Below are positions 45,281 to 53,650 of a stretch of 63,611 nt of DNA, piece by piece. The translations under genes and the position numbers were made by a program. The DNA is from an uncultured Thermoguttaceae bacterium (GTDB lineage: Bacteria > Planctomycetota > Planctomycetia > Pirellulales > Thermoguttaceae). The notes under the pieces are model-generated. The model was not told the origin of the DNA and searched no databases. It saw only the letters and a list, made by a program, of their open reading frames with translations. Each line of letters starts with the position of its first letter. The stretch's first letter is position 1. The stretch lies in NCBI GenBank assembly GCA_938042245.1, contig CALIRO010000036.1, positions 1 to 63,611 of the forward strand, read 5' to 3'.

Positions 45281-45583
45281 ATGTCAGCAGTCTCTAATCT
45301 CCAATGGCGTTGGGCAGCGGGGGTAAGCTTAACGTTTTACGCTTGGCAAGAGGAACCTTTCGTTCTGGTCTTTCAGCCCGCCAGTGGGGATACCCACCTG
45401 CTGGATCGACTTTCTGGGGAAGTGCTCTGCCTGCTGGGTTGCCAACCTCGGACCATGCAAGAAGTCTGGCAGCAGCTTTTGGCGCAGACGGGTCTAGCAG
45501 CGGAGGAGTTGCCTTTGGATCGGCTGGAGAAGATCCTCGGCCAACTGGAACAGTTGGAACTGATTGAACGGGTGTCGGCGTGA
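45281..45583 (+). CDS. PqqD-like protein (HPr-rel-A family)
   Basis: The product has 100 residues. The core FQPASGDTHLLDRLSGEVLC followed by LLGCQPRTMQEVWQQLLAQT is the PqqD fold: a short beta-sheet with a helix that binds the leader of a substrate peptide. Residues 85-100 form a final helix. PqqD proteins act as peptide chaperones for a modifying enzyme; the HPr-rel-A subfamily is paired with an HprK-related kinase. That pairing is exactly the arrangement here: the next gene starts at 45580 and overlaps the end of this gene by four bases, so translation is probably coupled. The ATG at 45281 has no strong ribosome-binding site. The molecular target is inferred to be the small Tat-signal protein upstream. 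Confidence 0.75.
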   Translation: MSAVSNLQWRWAAGVSLTFYAWQEEPFVLVFQPASGDTHLLDRLSGEVLCLLGCQPRTMQEVWQQLLAQTGLAAEELPLDRLEKILGQLEQLELIERVSA

Positions 45584-46488
45584 TTGTGTCGGAATGTTCT
45601 CCAAGGCAGCTCCGCTCTCTGCTCCGCCGAACAGGCCTATGTATCCGCACCGGCCCCTTTATTTGCCGGATTCAATCCCCACTGCCCGAAATTGCTCAGA
45701 CCCTGGCCGATTATTATGCCCAGTTCCCCCTGCTGCCCGAAGGAACGTTTGCCGACATGGAGCTCCGAATTTTTGCCGGGCGGCGCCTGCGCCGGTGGAT
45801 TCGCCCCCAGGCGATCTGCCAGTGTGAAGATCAGATCCCCTTTTATCCCCAACCGCGTGGCCTGGCCCCGGCCCTGTTGGAATGGGGCCTCAATTGGGCA
45901 GTAACCAATCTAGCCCATTGGTATCTGATGGTGCATGGAGCCGTGTTGGAACGACATGGAAAGGCCTTGCTGCTGTCGGCCAAGGCGGAGTCGGGCAAAA
46001 GTACGCTCGCAGCCGCCTTGACGCTGCGGGGCTGGCGACTGTTTTCCGATGAAATTGCGCTGATTCGGTTGGCAGACAGCCAATTGGTTCCCCTGGCCCG
46101 TCCCATCTGTCTGAAAGGACCTTCCATCGAGCTGATTCGCCGCCAGGACCAGCAAGGGCTTGTCGGTCCGACAGTGGCCGATCCGGTGCGCGGCGGCATC
46201 GCTCTGGTTCGGCCAACTGCCGAGTCGGTCTCTCGGATGGAGGAGCCGGCGCCGGTCGGCTGGGTGGTCTTTCCAGAGTTTACGCCTGGCGCCGCCACCC
46301 AATGGACGCCGTTGGCCAAAGCCTTGGCCTTTATCCGCCTGGCCGACAACTCCTTCAACTACAGTCTGCTCGGTACTACCGGTTTCCAAACCTTGGCTGC
46401 TTTGCTGGATCAAGCCCAGGGATGTTATAAATTTCGATACAGCAACTTGGAGGAAGCGATTGACTGGTTGGAGCATCTGGCCGACTAA
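45580..46488 (+). CDS. HprK-related kinase (HPr-rel-A family)
   Basis: The product has 302 residues. A Walker-A-like loop, LLLSAKAESGKSTLAAALTL (Lys/Ser near 142-143), precedes WRLFSDEIALI, with the acidic residues of the HPr kinase/phosphorylase fold, and LARPICLKGPSIELIRR beyond. The N-terminal 110 residues differ from true HprK and have no HPr-type partner nearby. Its start (GTG at 45580) overlaps the PqqD-like gene. In canonical HprK the domain phosphorylates a serine of HPr. In this subfamily the substrate is unknown; a peptide or protein partner is inferred. No phosphotransferase-system gene is in the window. Confidence 0.8.
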   Translation: MIVSECSPRQLRSLLRRTGLCIRTGPFICRIQSPLPEIAQTLADYYAQFPLLPEGTFADMELRIFAGRRLRRWIRPQAICQCEDQIPFYPQPRGLAPALLEWGLNWAVTNLAHWYLMVHGAVLERHGKALLLSAKAESGKSTLAAALTLRGWRLFSDEIALIRLADSQLVPLARPICLKGPSIELIRRQDQQGLVGPTVADPVRGGIALVRPTAESVSRMEEPAPVGWVVFPEFTPGAATQWTPLAKALAFIRLADNSFNYSLLGTTGFQTLAALLDQAQGCYKFRYSNLEEAIDWLEHLAD

Positions 46489-46849
46489 AAAGCTAGGAGT
46501 GCGGGCGTCCCGCCCGGAACTACTCGGACAGCGGAGGTCCTAGGCGCCAAAATTCCCCCTCACCCTCTCCCACCAGGGGAGAGGGGACTTGTTCGCCTCT
46601 CCCCTCCGCAAAAAATCGCCTCTCCCCGCCGTGGGAGAGGCCGGCTAGAGCCTCGCCTGCAAGGGCGAGTGGCGCTAGCCGGGTGAGGGGGCCTTCCCTC
46701 TCCTTTCCCTCACAAGCAGCAGTCCAAGTATTGCCTCACCCAAAGCATACAATCAACACAAAGGCACTGGAATATTGGTCATTCCCGCGCACCCCGACAT
46801 CCAGAACAAATAAACTAGCACAACAAATCGGATTTTTGCTTTCGGAGGA
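46489..46849. other. intergenic region with an inverted repeat
   Basis: No gene is supported between the HprK-related gene and the nucleotidyltransferase gene. It begins with a GCGGGCGTCCCGC hairpin near 46501 and is mostly the inverted repeat at 46556-46690. A GGAGG site lies directly before 46850. Confidence 0.5.
46556..46690. repeat. 135-base inverted repeat of CCCTCACCC type
   Basis: CCCCTCACCC (46556-46565) is the exact complement of GGGTGAGGGG (46681-46690). Inside, further GGGGAGAGG/CCTCTCCCC and GCCGGCTAGAG/GCTAGCCGG pairs form a long imperfect fold. Similar CCCTCACCCTCTCCC repeats are widespread in bacterial genomes as mobile non-coding elements. It separates two genes of one system and could fold in their mRNA. 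Confidence 0.65.
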
Positions 46850-48040
46850 ATGCCTTGGTACACGATTCGGCCGAACTGTTACAAAATAGCGCCGGTTCCT
46901 TCTGTCAAACTTTTACCCAGATCGTTTGGGATCTATGGTGCGATGGCTATCTGCTCGGCGGCTAAAAATCGGCTTATTCAAGTTCTTCGAGAGCCGGAAC
47001 ATATGGCCAGTTTAGGCTTGGCCGATTGGGAGCTTGTGGTCCGGCAAGCCCGGTGTGCTCGGCTGTTGGGCCGATTGGCCTTCCAGGCCCACGAGTTGGG
47101 GCTTTGGCAGCGAGTGCCGGCGCCGGTTCGGCCGCATCTAGAAGCGGCAGCACGGCTGGCAGAAAAACACCGGACGGTCATGGAGTGGGAAATCCGGCAG
47201 GTGCAGCGGGTGCTCGGCCCGATCTGCCAAAAGGTGGTGCTTCTGAAAGGGGCAGCGTATGTGGCAGGGGGGTTGCCGGCTGCTTTGGGGCGGCTGTTTT
47301 CCGACCTGGACATCCTGGTTCCCAAAGCGGAGCTTGCCCAGGTGGAAGAGGCGCTTTTGGGTGCCGGTTGGCAGCCGATCCAACTGCACCCCTATGATCA
47401 ACGCTACTACCGGGCCTGGATGCATGAATTGCCGCCGCTCGAACATCGGGTCCGGCACACCACCCTGGATGTCCATCATACCATCCTACCGGAAACGGGC
47501 CGGCTGCATCCGGATCCTCAGAAGCTCTTGGCCGCTGCAGTGGCCTTACCCGAAAAACCCCTGTATATCCTTAGCCCTCCGGATATGCTGCTGCACAGCG
47601 CTGCGCACCTATTTCAAGACGGCCAGATTGGCGGAGCACTGCGGGACTTGGTGGATATGGCGGATTTGGTTGGGCATTTTGGGCGGCAGCCTGAATTTTG
47701 GTCTGCCCTGCTTCCCCGCGCACGCCAATTAGAGTTGGCCCGACCGCTTTGGTATGCGTTGGCCCATTTGCGATGGAGTTTTCCGGGCCTAGTGCCGGAG
47801 GAACTGTTTCAGCAGGCCCGATCGGACCGGCCGCCGTGGCCGATCCGGCCGCTGATGAACTTGCTTATCCGCCGGGCACTTCCGCCGGAACTGCCTCAGC
47901 AAGCCAGTTGGCTGGGGCAGACGGCCCGTTGGCTGCTGTATGTACGTTCCCATTGGCTTCGGATGCCGCCCCGCTTGCTTATCAGCCATCTTGTCCATAA
48001 AGCCCTTCGGCGCTGGCGCGGTGAAGACACCCAAGCATAA
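46850..48040 (+). CDS. NTP_transf_5-type nucleotidyltransferase
   Basis: The product has up to 396 residues. KVVLLKGAAYVAGGLPAALG and RLFSDLDILVPKAELAQVEE give the paired acidic residues of a nucleotidyltransferase fold, GRxxSDxDxLV, followed by a helical C-terminal half with HTTLDVHHTIL and a DLVDMADLVGHFG segment. This is the NTP_transf_5 family, of unknown substrate, often found with PqqD-like and HprK-related genes in HPr-rel-A loci. The ATG at 46850 follows GGAGG without spacing; another ATG at 46943 is in frame and nearer the family start. It lies about 360 bases after the kinase gene, on the same strand, and would be the fourth member of the system. Confidence 0.7.
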   Translation: MPWYTIRPNCYKIAPVPSVKLLPRSFGIYGAMAICSAAKNRLIQVLREPEHMASLGLADWELVVRQARCARLLGRLAFQAHELGLWQRVPAPVRPHLEAAARLAEKHRTVMEWEIRQVQRVLGPICQKVVLLKGAAYVAGGLPAALGRLFSDLDILVPKAELAQVEEALLGAGWQPIQLHPYDQRYYRAWMHELPPLEHRVRHTTLDVHHTILPETGRLHPDPQKLLAAAVALPEKPLYILSPPDMLLHSAAHLFQDGQIGGALRDLVDMADLVGHFGRQPEFWSALLPRARQLELARPLWYALAHLRWSFPGLVPEELFQQARSDRPPWPIRPLMNLLIRRALPPELPQQASWLGQTARWLLYVRSHWLRMPPRLLISHLVHKALRRWRGEDTQA

Positions 48041-48239
48041 CCATGAGGGTCCTTTTTTTCAGAGGGCATACCAGTTCCGCCCAGGGGAAGAAGTTTCTCT
48101 TTTTCGCAGGAGAGCCTCTTCGGAGGATTCCTATATGGAGGGGACTCCAGGGAGTAAAAGATATCTTTCCCGAGATCCTTGCTTTTCCGTGGCTGGCCGC
48201 AAAGAGGGTTAAGCGGAATATATCCCGCGTCCAAAGCAG

Positions 48240-49562
48240 CTACGGGCATTGGACCAAGCCGGCTGCCCAAAGACAAGCGCCACAGGTCGGCGCCTGGTTG
48301 CCTAAGCAATCGAGTTGGTTGTTGGATCGTAGATCGCACCCGCCGCAGTCAATACAGGGCGGAAACGCAAACGTGCGCACCCGCCGCCGAAACTCCTGAT
48401 AGGCCGGGCTGCTCCAAATCTCCTCCAAGGACTGTTTGTGGATATTGCCGAAGCTGTACCGCTGGATTTGTCGCTGCTGGCCCCGGAACCAATACTGGTA
48501 GGAATGCAACAAGGCCAAGCAAGGGCTGACTTCGCCGGTCGGATCCACCGCCGCTTTGCCTTCCACTACAAACGGGCAGCGCATTGTGCCATCATAGCGT
48601 TCGCTTCCGGCAATTCGGAGCGGCGTCCCGTGCATGCGTAGGCGCTGAATCAGCTCCAAAATCTCCGGCCTCGGGTCCATCCGGGGCAAATCGACCAGGG
48701 GATTCCAACTGCTCGGCGGCAGACCGGCCGGTACGGTGCTCCAATGCCGATACAAAATCTCCTCTTCTACTTCCGGCGTGTACGGCACCAGATTGCTTAC
48801 CAGGATGCCTTGCAGGCCCAGGTAGGGGGCCAGACGTCTAAGTTCCCATAGTTCGGCCAGATTGGATCGGCCGGCCACAAACAGGGCATAGACTTCCGGC
48901 TTGGCGGATCGGCTAGCCAACTTCATCGCATAAAGCCGACGCAGGTTTCGCCAAACTGCTTCAAATACATCGGCATGGGTGATCGTTTGCGGCATGGGCC
49001 GAGCACTATCCAAGGAGACGAAAAGCCGATCCACTGGCGTCCGAATACACAGATGGGCCGTCGCTTCATCCAGCAGCAGCCCATTGGTGATAAATTCCAC
49101 CTTCCAACCCGCCTGAGCCGCCTGCTGCACCCAGCGACGAAACTCCGGATGCACCAACGGTTCGCCAAACCCGCCGAAATGCAACGTCTGTAGGCCCGGC
49201 GTCTGTTGGGCTTGCTTCAAGATCAGTTCAAATGTTTCTGTGTCCATTTGAACGCCGGTGCCCGACCATTGCCGACGCACACACATCGGGCAATCCATGT
49301 TGCAATCGGTCGTAATCTCCAGATAGAGTTTCCGGAGCAAGTCTTCACCGGCGGTAGGGGACTCGGCAGGTTGGCTTTTGGGATAGGTTGCCTGAGACAA
49401 TTCCGGCGACGGTCCCCCGGTCGGGTCCCCCTCGTTGGGCAAAGCCTGAGCCGAGGGAACCATCGGGAAGGGAAACCGTTCCGCTTGGGGGGGCTCCTGG
49501 TGTTCTACCGGTGGTTTGGCAGAGGGAATGTCGGCGCGATTGTCGGTGCTGTTACTGTTCAT
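48240..49562 (-). CDS. radical SAM/SPASM enzyme, tungsten-cofactor-maturase-like
   Basis: The product has 440 residues. After an 80-residue Pro-rich extension, TTDCNMDCPMCVRRQW has the CxxxCxxC triad of radical SAM enzymes, followed by LHFGGFGEPLVHPEF. The C-terminus is a SPASM-type region with cysteines in PFVVEG, CLAL, PPCIDCGGCDL and QAPTCGACLWAAGLVQCP. That ending, P-T-C-G-x-C-L-W, resembles radical SAM maturases associated with tungsten-cofactor oxidoreductases, though no such oxidoreductase is present here. Its ATG overlaps the stop of the CcdA-like gene (49559-49562), so it is translationally coupled to the redox cluster, not to the convergent HPr-rel-A genes. The substrate is unknown. 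Confidence 0.78.
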   Translation of the reverse strand: MNSNSTDNRADIPSAKPPVEHQEPPQAERFPFPMVPSAQALPNEGDPTGGPSPELSQATYPKSQPAESPTAGEDLLRKLYLEITTDCNMDCPMCVRRQWSGTGVQMDTETFELILKQAQQTPGLQTLHFGGFGEPLVHPEFRRWVQQAAQAGWKVEFITNGLLLDEATAHLCIRTPVDRLFVSLDSARPMPQTITHADVFEAVWRNLRRLYAMKLASRSAKPEVYALFVAGRSNLAELWELRRLAPYLGLQGILVSNLVPYTPEVEEEILYRHWSTVPAGLPPSSWNPLVDLPRMDPRPEILELIQRLRMHGTPLRIAGSERYDGTMRCPFVVEGKAAVDPTGEVSPCLALLHSYQYWFRGQQRQIQRYSFGNIHKQSLEEIWSSPAYQEFRRRVRTFAFPPCIDCGGCDLRSNNQLDCLGNQAPTCGACLWAAGLVQCP

Positions 49563-50314
49563 GGAGTCAGTTCAAATACATAGACGAGCGTAAAATAGAG
49601 GCCCAGTAGGATGAATATCCAGCCGGTGGCTATCCGGACCACCCGTTCCACCAGGCCTAACATATTATACGCCTTTCCCACCCAATGGGTCCCATAGGCC
49701 AACAGACTCGCCATCAGCACCACTGGCGCGGCCGTGGCAACGCCATAGACCAGCGGCAACACCACCGTGCCGCCCGGCAAAGGATTTTGAGGAAACGAAA
49801 GACCGACTTTTTCCAAGGCTACCGATACCGCCCCACTGGCGGACCCAACCACCAGCGCAATGAGTCCGAAAAACCATGCTGCTGAAGTAGGGCAAAACGA
49901 TAAGGCGAACACCACGCCCATGGCAAAGGCCCCCCAAAGGCCCATCTGATCGATGCGTTGTTGCCATTTTTCGCCCAGCAGGCTGCCGCCGCCCGTACTC
50001 GTGATCAGGCCTAGCAGAAACATGCCCATCAGAATAAAGATCGGCCCCAGCACCAGATGGACCGACTTCTGGAGTACCAGCGACAGACCGCTCATCGACA
50101 GCGCCATGCTCGTAATAGCCACGGCCAAGAGGAGATACAATACAGCCCGGCCAAGCGTATAAAGCACCCCTGCCCACAAAACCGACCGAGGACTGCCAAC
50201 CTTTCGGCCTACATACGAAATAGCCGCTATGTTCGTCGCCAACGGGCAGGGACTGATGGAAGTCAACAGTCCTAAGTACACGGCCGCCGCTAAACCGACT
50301 CCATACGCTGCCAT
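49559..50314 (-). CDS. CcdA/ArsG-like thiol-electron membrane protein
   Basis: The product has 251 residues and about six transmembrane helices. The paired motifs TSISPCPLATN (near residue 22) and LSFCPTSAAW (near 140) carry the two conserved cysteines of CcdA/DsbD-type carriers, which move reducing equivalents across the membrane. Relatives of this type in arsenic operons are named ArsG and act with small thioredoxin-like partners; the name is not assigned here. The gene lies 71 bases after the RCPTC thioredoxin-like gene and overlaps the radical SAM gene downstream. Context suggests it serves thiol exchange for the periplasmic thioredoxin-like proteins. Confidence 0.85.
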   Translation of the reverse strand: MAAYGVGLAAAVYLGLLTSISPCPLATNIAAISYVGRKVGSPRSVLWAGVLYTLGRAVLYLLLAVAITSMALSMSGLSLVLQKSVHLVLGPIFILMGMFLLGLITSTGGGSLLGEKWQQRIDQMGLWGAFAMGVVFALSFCPTSAAWFFGLIALVVGSASGAVSVALEKVGLSFPQNPLPGGTVVLPLVYGVATAAPVVLMASLLAYGTHWVGKAYNMLGLVERVVRIATGWIFILLGLYFTLVYVFELTP

Positions 50315-50385
50315 CGACGCCTACTCCTGCGAGGATGAGTGGTTCCTGGAGTTGTTCCTAGGGTGAGCAGTGGGGCTGTTGGGGC

Positions 50386-50826
50386 CTACCGGGAGGCCGT
50401 CTTTTGGGCAGTCCTAGGGAGATACTCGGCCACTTCCGTCTGGACGTATCGGAGAAACTCCTCCTGCCTTCTGATTTTAAACCAGATCTCTTCTAGGTTT
50501 TTGAACTCCACTCCTTTATTGTTGACCACTTTGACCACAATGAGCGAAGGTTCAACAATTCGATAGACTTTGGTGAATCGGGCGTTTCGCTCGTCCTGAA
50601 AGTCGATCGAATAGAAGGCTACTTGCCCGTTTTGCAGTTGCTGAGCAAATGCCTCTTGGAGAGCCTGCCGGGCGTACGTTTCCATCCGGAGACAGGTCGG
50701 GCATCGGAGGGTGCGATGGAAATACATGACCACCACCCGATCCGGCGGCGGCTCGGCAGCCAACAGGCAACTCCCACTAAGCAGACTACTCAGCAGCACC
50801 ACCAGACTCAACGGTTTCTTCCACAT
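50386..50826 (-). CDS. exported thioredoxin-like protein with an RCPTC motif (short form)
   Basis: The product has 146 residues. A signal peptide (LSLVVLLSSLLSGSCLLA, with a possible lipobox at SGSC) is followed by VVMYFHRTLRCPTCLRMETY, where C-P-T-C is the thioredoxin-type active site. The rest (VAFYSIDFQDERNARFTKVY) fits the fold. AAGGAG stands 11 bases before the ATG. Proteins with YFHxTxRCxTC next to a CcdA/ArsG-like gene are sometimes annotated as nitrophorin-like or ArsF-like; the role is not proved. A longer paralogue lies directly upstream on the same strand. The two probably receive electrons from the CcdA-like protein. Confidence 0.82.
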   Translation of the reverse strand: MWKKPLSLVVLLSSLLSGSCLLAAEPPPDRVVVMYFHRTLRCPTCLRMETYARQALQEAFAQQLQNGQVAFYSIDFQDERNARFTKVYRIVEPSLIVVKVVNNKGVEFKNLEEIWFKIRRQEEFLRYVQTEVAEYLPRTAQKTASR

Positions 50827-50961
50827 CAGACGATAGCTCCTTTCACAAAGTTCATGGAAAGGAAATCCGGTTCAGGACTATGCACTGGCCATCCGCTCCC
50901 ATTCCGAAAGGAGGCGCCGTCTTTAGATTTAATCGTGGGAATTCCTCTAGAATTTTACGGT

Positions 50962-51843
50962 TTAAGGCAACGGCAATTCCTGCGACCTAGGCAAGGGAAT
51001 ATTCTCGGACGGCAATTTGGAGGATTCGGGTTCGTCGCTGCCGGGGGAGGGATCGGTGGACGGCTCTGGCGGATTGAGCCGAAGCAGGTTCCGGGGCGCC
51101 AACGTCGGTTCCCCAGACGGAGACGAGGGTTCGGAACCATTCCGCTGGCCCGGAGAAGCTGCCACAATCGGCGGCTGCCCACAGCGGGCCAACATCTGCC
51201 GAACCTCCTTTTGGAGAAAATCTCGGAACCGCGATCTATCCCGCACCAATCCCCAGACTTCTTCCAAGGGTTTGCTTTCCCGCAGTTGATCGCCTTGCAT
51301 CCGGGCTAAGACCACCACCGGCATCCGCACCTGCATTTTTTGCGCTAAAGCGGAGTAGATCGGCTTTTCGTAATTGGCCGTCTTCCACACAAGCCGCCCC
51401 GAGGCCAACTCCTGGGCAAAATCCGTCTGGACAATCTCATGGGCCAATCTCTCAATGGACTGGCAGGTGGGACAGCGCATCGTGCCGTGGAAATACCAAA
51501 CCACTAACGTCTCCTGCACGCCCTGGCTTGGCAAATTGGGGGAAGCTGGGGAGTTAGCTGCTGAGCCATCCGCTCCGGCCACCAAACTACCTAAGCTCCC
51601 CTGGGAGGTGGTTTGGCCGACTGACGAAGCTGGGGGGTCGGCTAAGGTGGGCGATCCAGCGCCAACAGAGGGGCGTCCTTGCGCCAGGAGATGCCTAACC
51701 GTTTGGAGTTCTTCGGCGATCTGTGCCAACTGCGGCTCCAGCCGGCTGGCCGTCTGCAAATCCAAAGCCCGGGCTATCAAAAGCACCAAACTTGCCGCTA
51801 CCACGGCGATCAAACTGACGGCCAACGCCTGCTTCAAGTCCAT
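50962..51843 (-). CDS. exported thioredoxin-like protein with an RCPTC motif (long form)
   Basis: The product has 293 residues from the ATG at 51843, with AAGGAG upstream. A membrane anchor (QALAVSLIAVVAASLVLLIA) is followed by a 40-residue coiled region, a Ser/Ala/Pro linker, and VVWYFHGTMRCPTCQSIERL, the same C-P-T-C thioredoxin-like core as the next gene. The last 80 residues are a Pro/Ser-rich tail. The core is a paralogue of the short form: RCPTC, the KPLEEVW segment matching KNLEEIW, and the final helix all correspond. An N-terminal anchor and a linker suggest a tethered version. It belongs to the same minus-strand cluster. Confidence 0.8.
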   Translation of the reverse strand: MDLKQALAVSLIAVVAASLVLLIARALDLQTASRLEPQLAQIAEELQTVRHLLAQGRPSVGAGSPTLADPPASSVGQTTSQGSLGSLVAGADGSAANSPASPNLPSQGVQETLVVWYFHGTMRCPTCQSIERLAHEIVQTDFAQELASGRLVWKTANYEKPIYSALAQKMQVRMPVVVLARMQGDQLRESKPLEEVWGLVRDRSRFRDFLQKEVRQMLARCGQPPIVAASPGQRNGSEPSSPSGEPTLAPRNLLRLNPPEPSTDPSPGSDEPESSKLPSENIPLPRSQELPLP

Positions 51844-52027
51844 ACCGAAGACTCCTTTTTGCCACAGGGGGAAGCAACCAAAATCCGCGATTTTGTCCAA
51901 ATAAAGGTTCTTGTCAAAAATAAAGGATCTTGTCAAGACGAAACAGGCGGAATTGAGGGGTGCCCTGGGGGCCCTTCCCTACATAAAGGCGTCAATCCCT
52001 CCCCAAAAAGGTGGAAGGAAGCGCTTC

Positions 52028-52927
52028 TTATGGATTCGGGACTTTCAAAGGCTGGAGAGGCTCGAATTTAGGATGTTTTTCCGAAAGCGCGGTATGACAG
52101 GTCTGGCATCGCATGGCGCCACGGATGTCCCGTAACTGTTTTTCGCTGTGGCATGAAATACACGTCTGGGTTTCTGGAGGAGCTTCTCCCAGGATGGATT
52201 GCCCGGCGAAGTGTCGATTGAGGATTTCGACCGTTTTCATTGCCCCATCACACGAAACCCGTCGGCAACGTTCCCTTTTTTCTATGCAGTAGGCGTCCTT
52301 GCCGCTTGCTTGAGTCCAACGGAGCACCGAAATATGGCACAAAATGGAATCTGAGCGGGAAGGTTCGACCTCGGGCGCCCACTCGGGTTTTTCTGGACGA
52401 AAGATGGGCAATTCGGTGGATTCGTACCAGAAAGCTAATTCACGAATTAACGAGTTTCGCACCTTTTGATCTTTTTCTCCAACAAACAAAGAGATCAACA
52501 ACGCTCCGCCGCTAATCACGCCGCATACAGAACCCAAACCGCCTATGCCCACGCTACCGAATCGCAGCACGTGCATGGGGAAAGAGCTATAGGGCTCGCC
52601 AAATCGCTCGGCCAACACGGCCAACGGTCCGCCCGCCGTCGAATAGGTACAACTCCCTTCCGGATAAAGCGCATAAGCCTTTTTGCCCACTTCCTCGGGG
52701 TCCAACGGATGCCATTTCCAGAGGGCCATCTGGTCCGAACCAGGATTTCCTTTTTTCTGCTGGGGCGGTGCAGACGTGGACGCCCCAGACGGACGGTTCG
52801 TCGTTTCTTCGGCAAGGGAAGAGGGCACTTCCCCACCCAGCCTCTGGCAGCCTAGCAATAGACTGCCCCCTCCCAAAAGGCCTAGACTTGCTAAAAACTC
52901 CCGCCGCAGTACTTTTTCCCTACTCAT
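52028..52927 (-). CDS. split-Soret-type dihaem cytochrome lipoprotein (C_GCAxxG_C_C)
   Basis: The product has 299 residues from the ATG at 52927, with AAGGAG upstream. RREFLASLGLLGGGSLLLGC is a Tat-like signal ending in a lipobox, so a lipid-anchored exported protein is likely. A C_GCAxxG_C_C-like region follows (LGSVCGVISGGALLISLF, near 160-175), then CRRVSC. At the C-terminus are two CxxCH motifs, TCISCHSE and RCQTCHTA. This is the layout of split-Soret cytochrome c, known from Desulfovibrio, whose role is unclear. It sits between the DGC gene and the thioredoxin-like pair. It is probably a periplasmic electron carrier of the cluster; that role is inferred. Confidence 0.78.
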   Translation of the reverse strand: MSREKVLRREFLASLGLLGGGSLLLGCQRLGGEVPSSLAEETTNRPSGASTSAPPQQKKGNPGSDQMALWKWHPLDPEEVGKKAYALYPEGSCTYSTAGGPLAVLAERFGEPYSSFPMHVLRFGSVGIGGLGSVCGVISGGALLISLFVGEKDQKVRNSLIRELAFWYESTELPIFRPEKPEWAPEVEPSRSDSILCHISVLRWTQASGKDAYCIEKRERCRRVSCDGAMKTVEILNRHFAGQSILGEAPPETQTCISCHSEKQLRDIRGAMRCQTCHTALSEKHPKFEPLQPLKVPNP

Positions 52928-53007
52928 GGGGATCTCCTTGATGATGGGAAAGCCAACAACATAAAGACCCAAACATAAACTCGGGCTTCCAAAGATTTCT
53001 CTGGAGG

Positions 53008-53406
53008 TTAGCCGCTGGGGGACATGACTTGGCTAAACTTTTTGGCGGCTTCTTCCACCACCACTTGAATACGTTCGGGCGTCGGGGGCGATTTGCCCCG
53101 CTCCAAGCCCATATCGGTCATCCGGAGATGGACAAAATCCCTAAAACCAGCCTGTTCCATCGTGCGCCGACCGCATTCCAACGGGCAACCGTCTAGCACC
53201 AATACCCCAGCGGCTGCTTCCACCGAAGCCATAAAACCGCTCACCCGCCCCCCAATAGCTGCTAAACAGCCCATCTGTCCGATCCCCTGTTTTGCCAATT
53301 CGCGGGCTGCCAAATCCGCTAGATGCCCCACATCCGACGCCCCAGAACAAGCCAATATGATCCGCGGCGCACTGGCACAACTACATTGCACTGCGGATTG
53401 CCCCAT
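53008..53406 (-). CDS. DGC-domain putative zinc-binding protein
   Basis: The product has 132 residues. RIILACSGASDVGHLADLAA begins the domain, GQMGCLAAIGG continues it, and VLVLDGCPLECGRRTMEQAG carries the DGC motif with cysteines placed to bind zinc or another soft metal. The family is of unknown function but is repeatedly found beside ArsR-permease-thioredoxin sets, as here. AAGGAG precedes the ATG. There is no signal peptide, so it is cytoplasmic. The gap upstream to the flavin-reductase gene is 254 bases and is filled with palindromic repeats. A metal- or metalloid-binding role is inferred. Confidence 0.85.
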   Translation of the reverse strand: MGQSAVQCSCASAPRIILACSGASDVGHLADLAARELAKQGIGQMGCLAAIGGRVSGFMASVEAAAGVLVLDGCPLECGRRTMEQAGFRDFVHLRMTDMGLERGKSPPTPERIQVVVEEAAKKFSQVMSPSG

Positions 53407-53502
53407 CTCTGGTCTTCTCCTTTGTCGGTGAATCTATTTCTGGCGGTAGGTCCATTCTGTTAGATTCGTCTGGACGCCATCTAAACAGACGCTGTTACGT
53501 AG

Positions 53503-53650
53503 CTTAGTCTGTCAGACGGAGTGGTAACTTAGTCTGTCTAGACTGAGCCAGTCTAGCTTATGCTGTCCAGACTGAATCGTAACTTCATTTACTGTTAGTT
53601 ATTTAGTTATTCTGTCAGAGCGAGCCAATCGCCGTCGGACAGACGGCGTT
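53503..53650. repeat. degenerate tandem palindromes of TTAGTCTGTC type
   Basis: Four or five units of about 25-28 bases follow each other: CTTAGTCTGTCAGACGGAG (53503), CTTAGTCTGTCTAGACTGAG (53528), CTTATGCTGTCCAGACTGAA (53557) and TTCTGTCAGAGCGAGC (about 53610), then a final GGACAGACGG (53637-53646). Each centres on a GTCTAGAC-like palindrome. A related piece, CTCAGTCTGACAGACGAACC, is at about 61533. They lie upstream of the DGC gene. They may be binding sites or a degraded mobile repeat. Confidence 0.55.
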
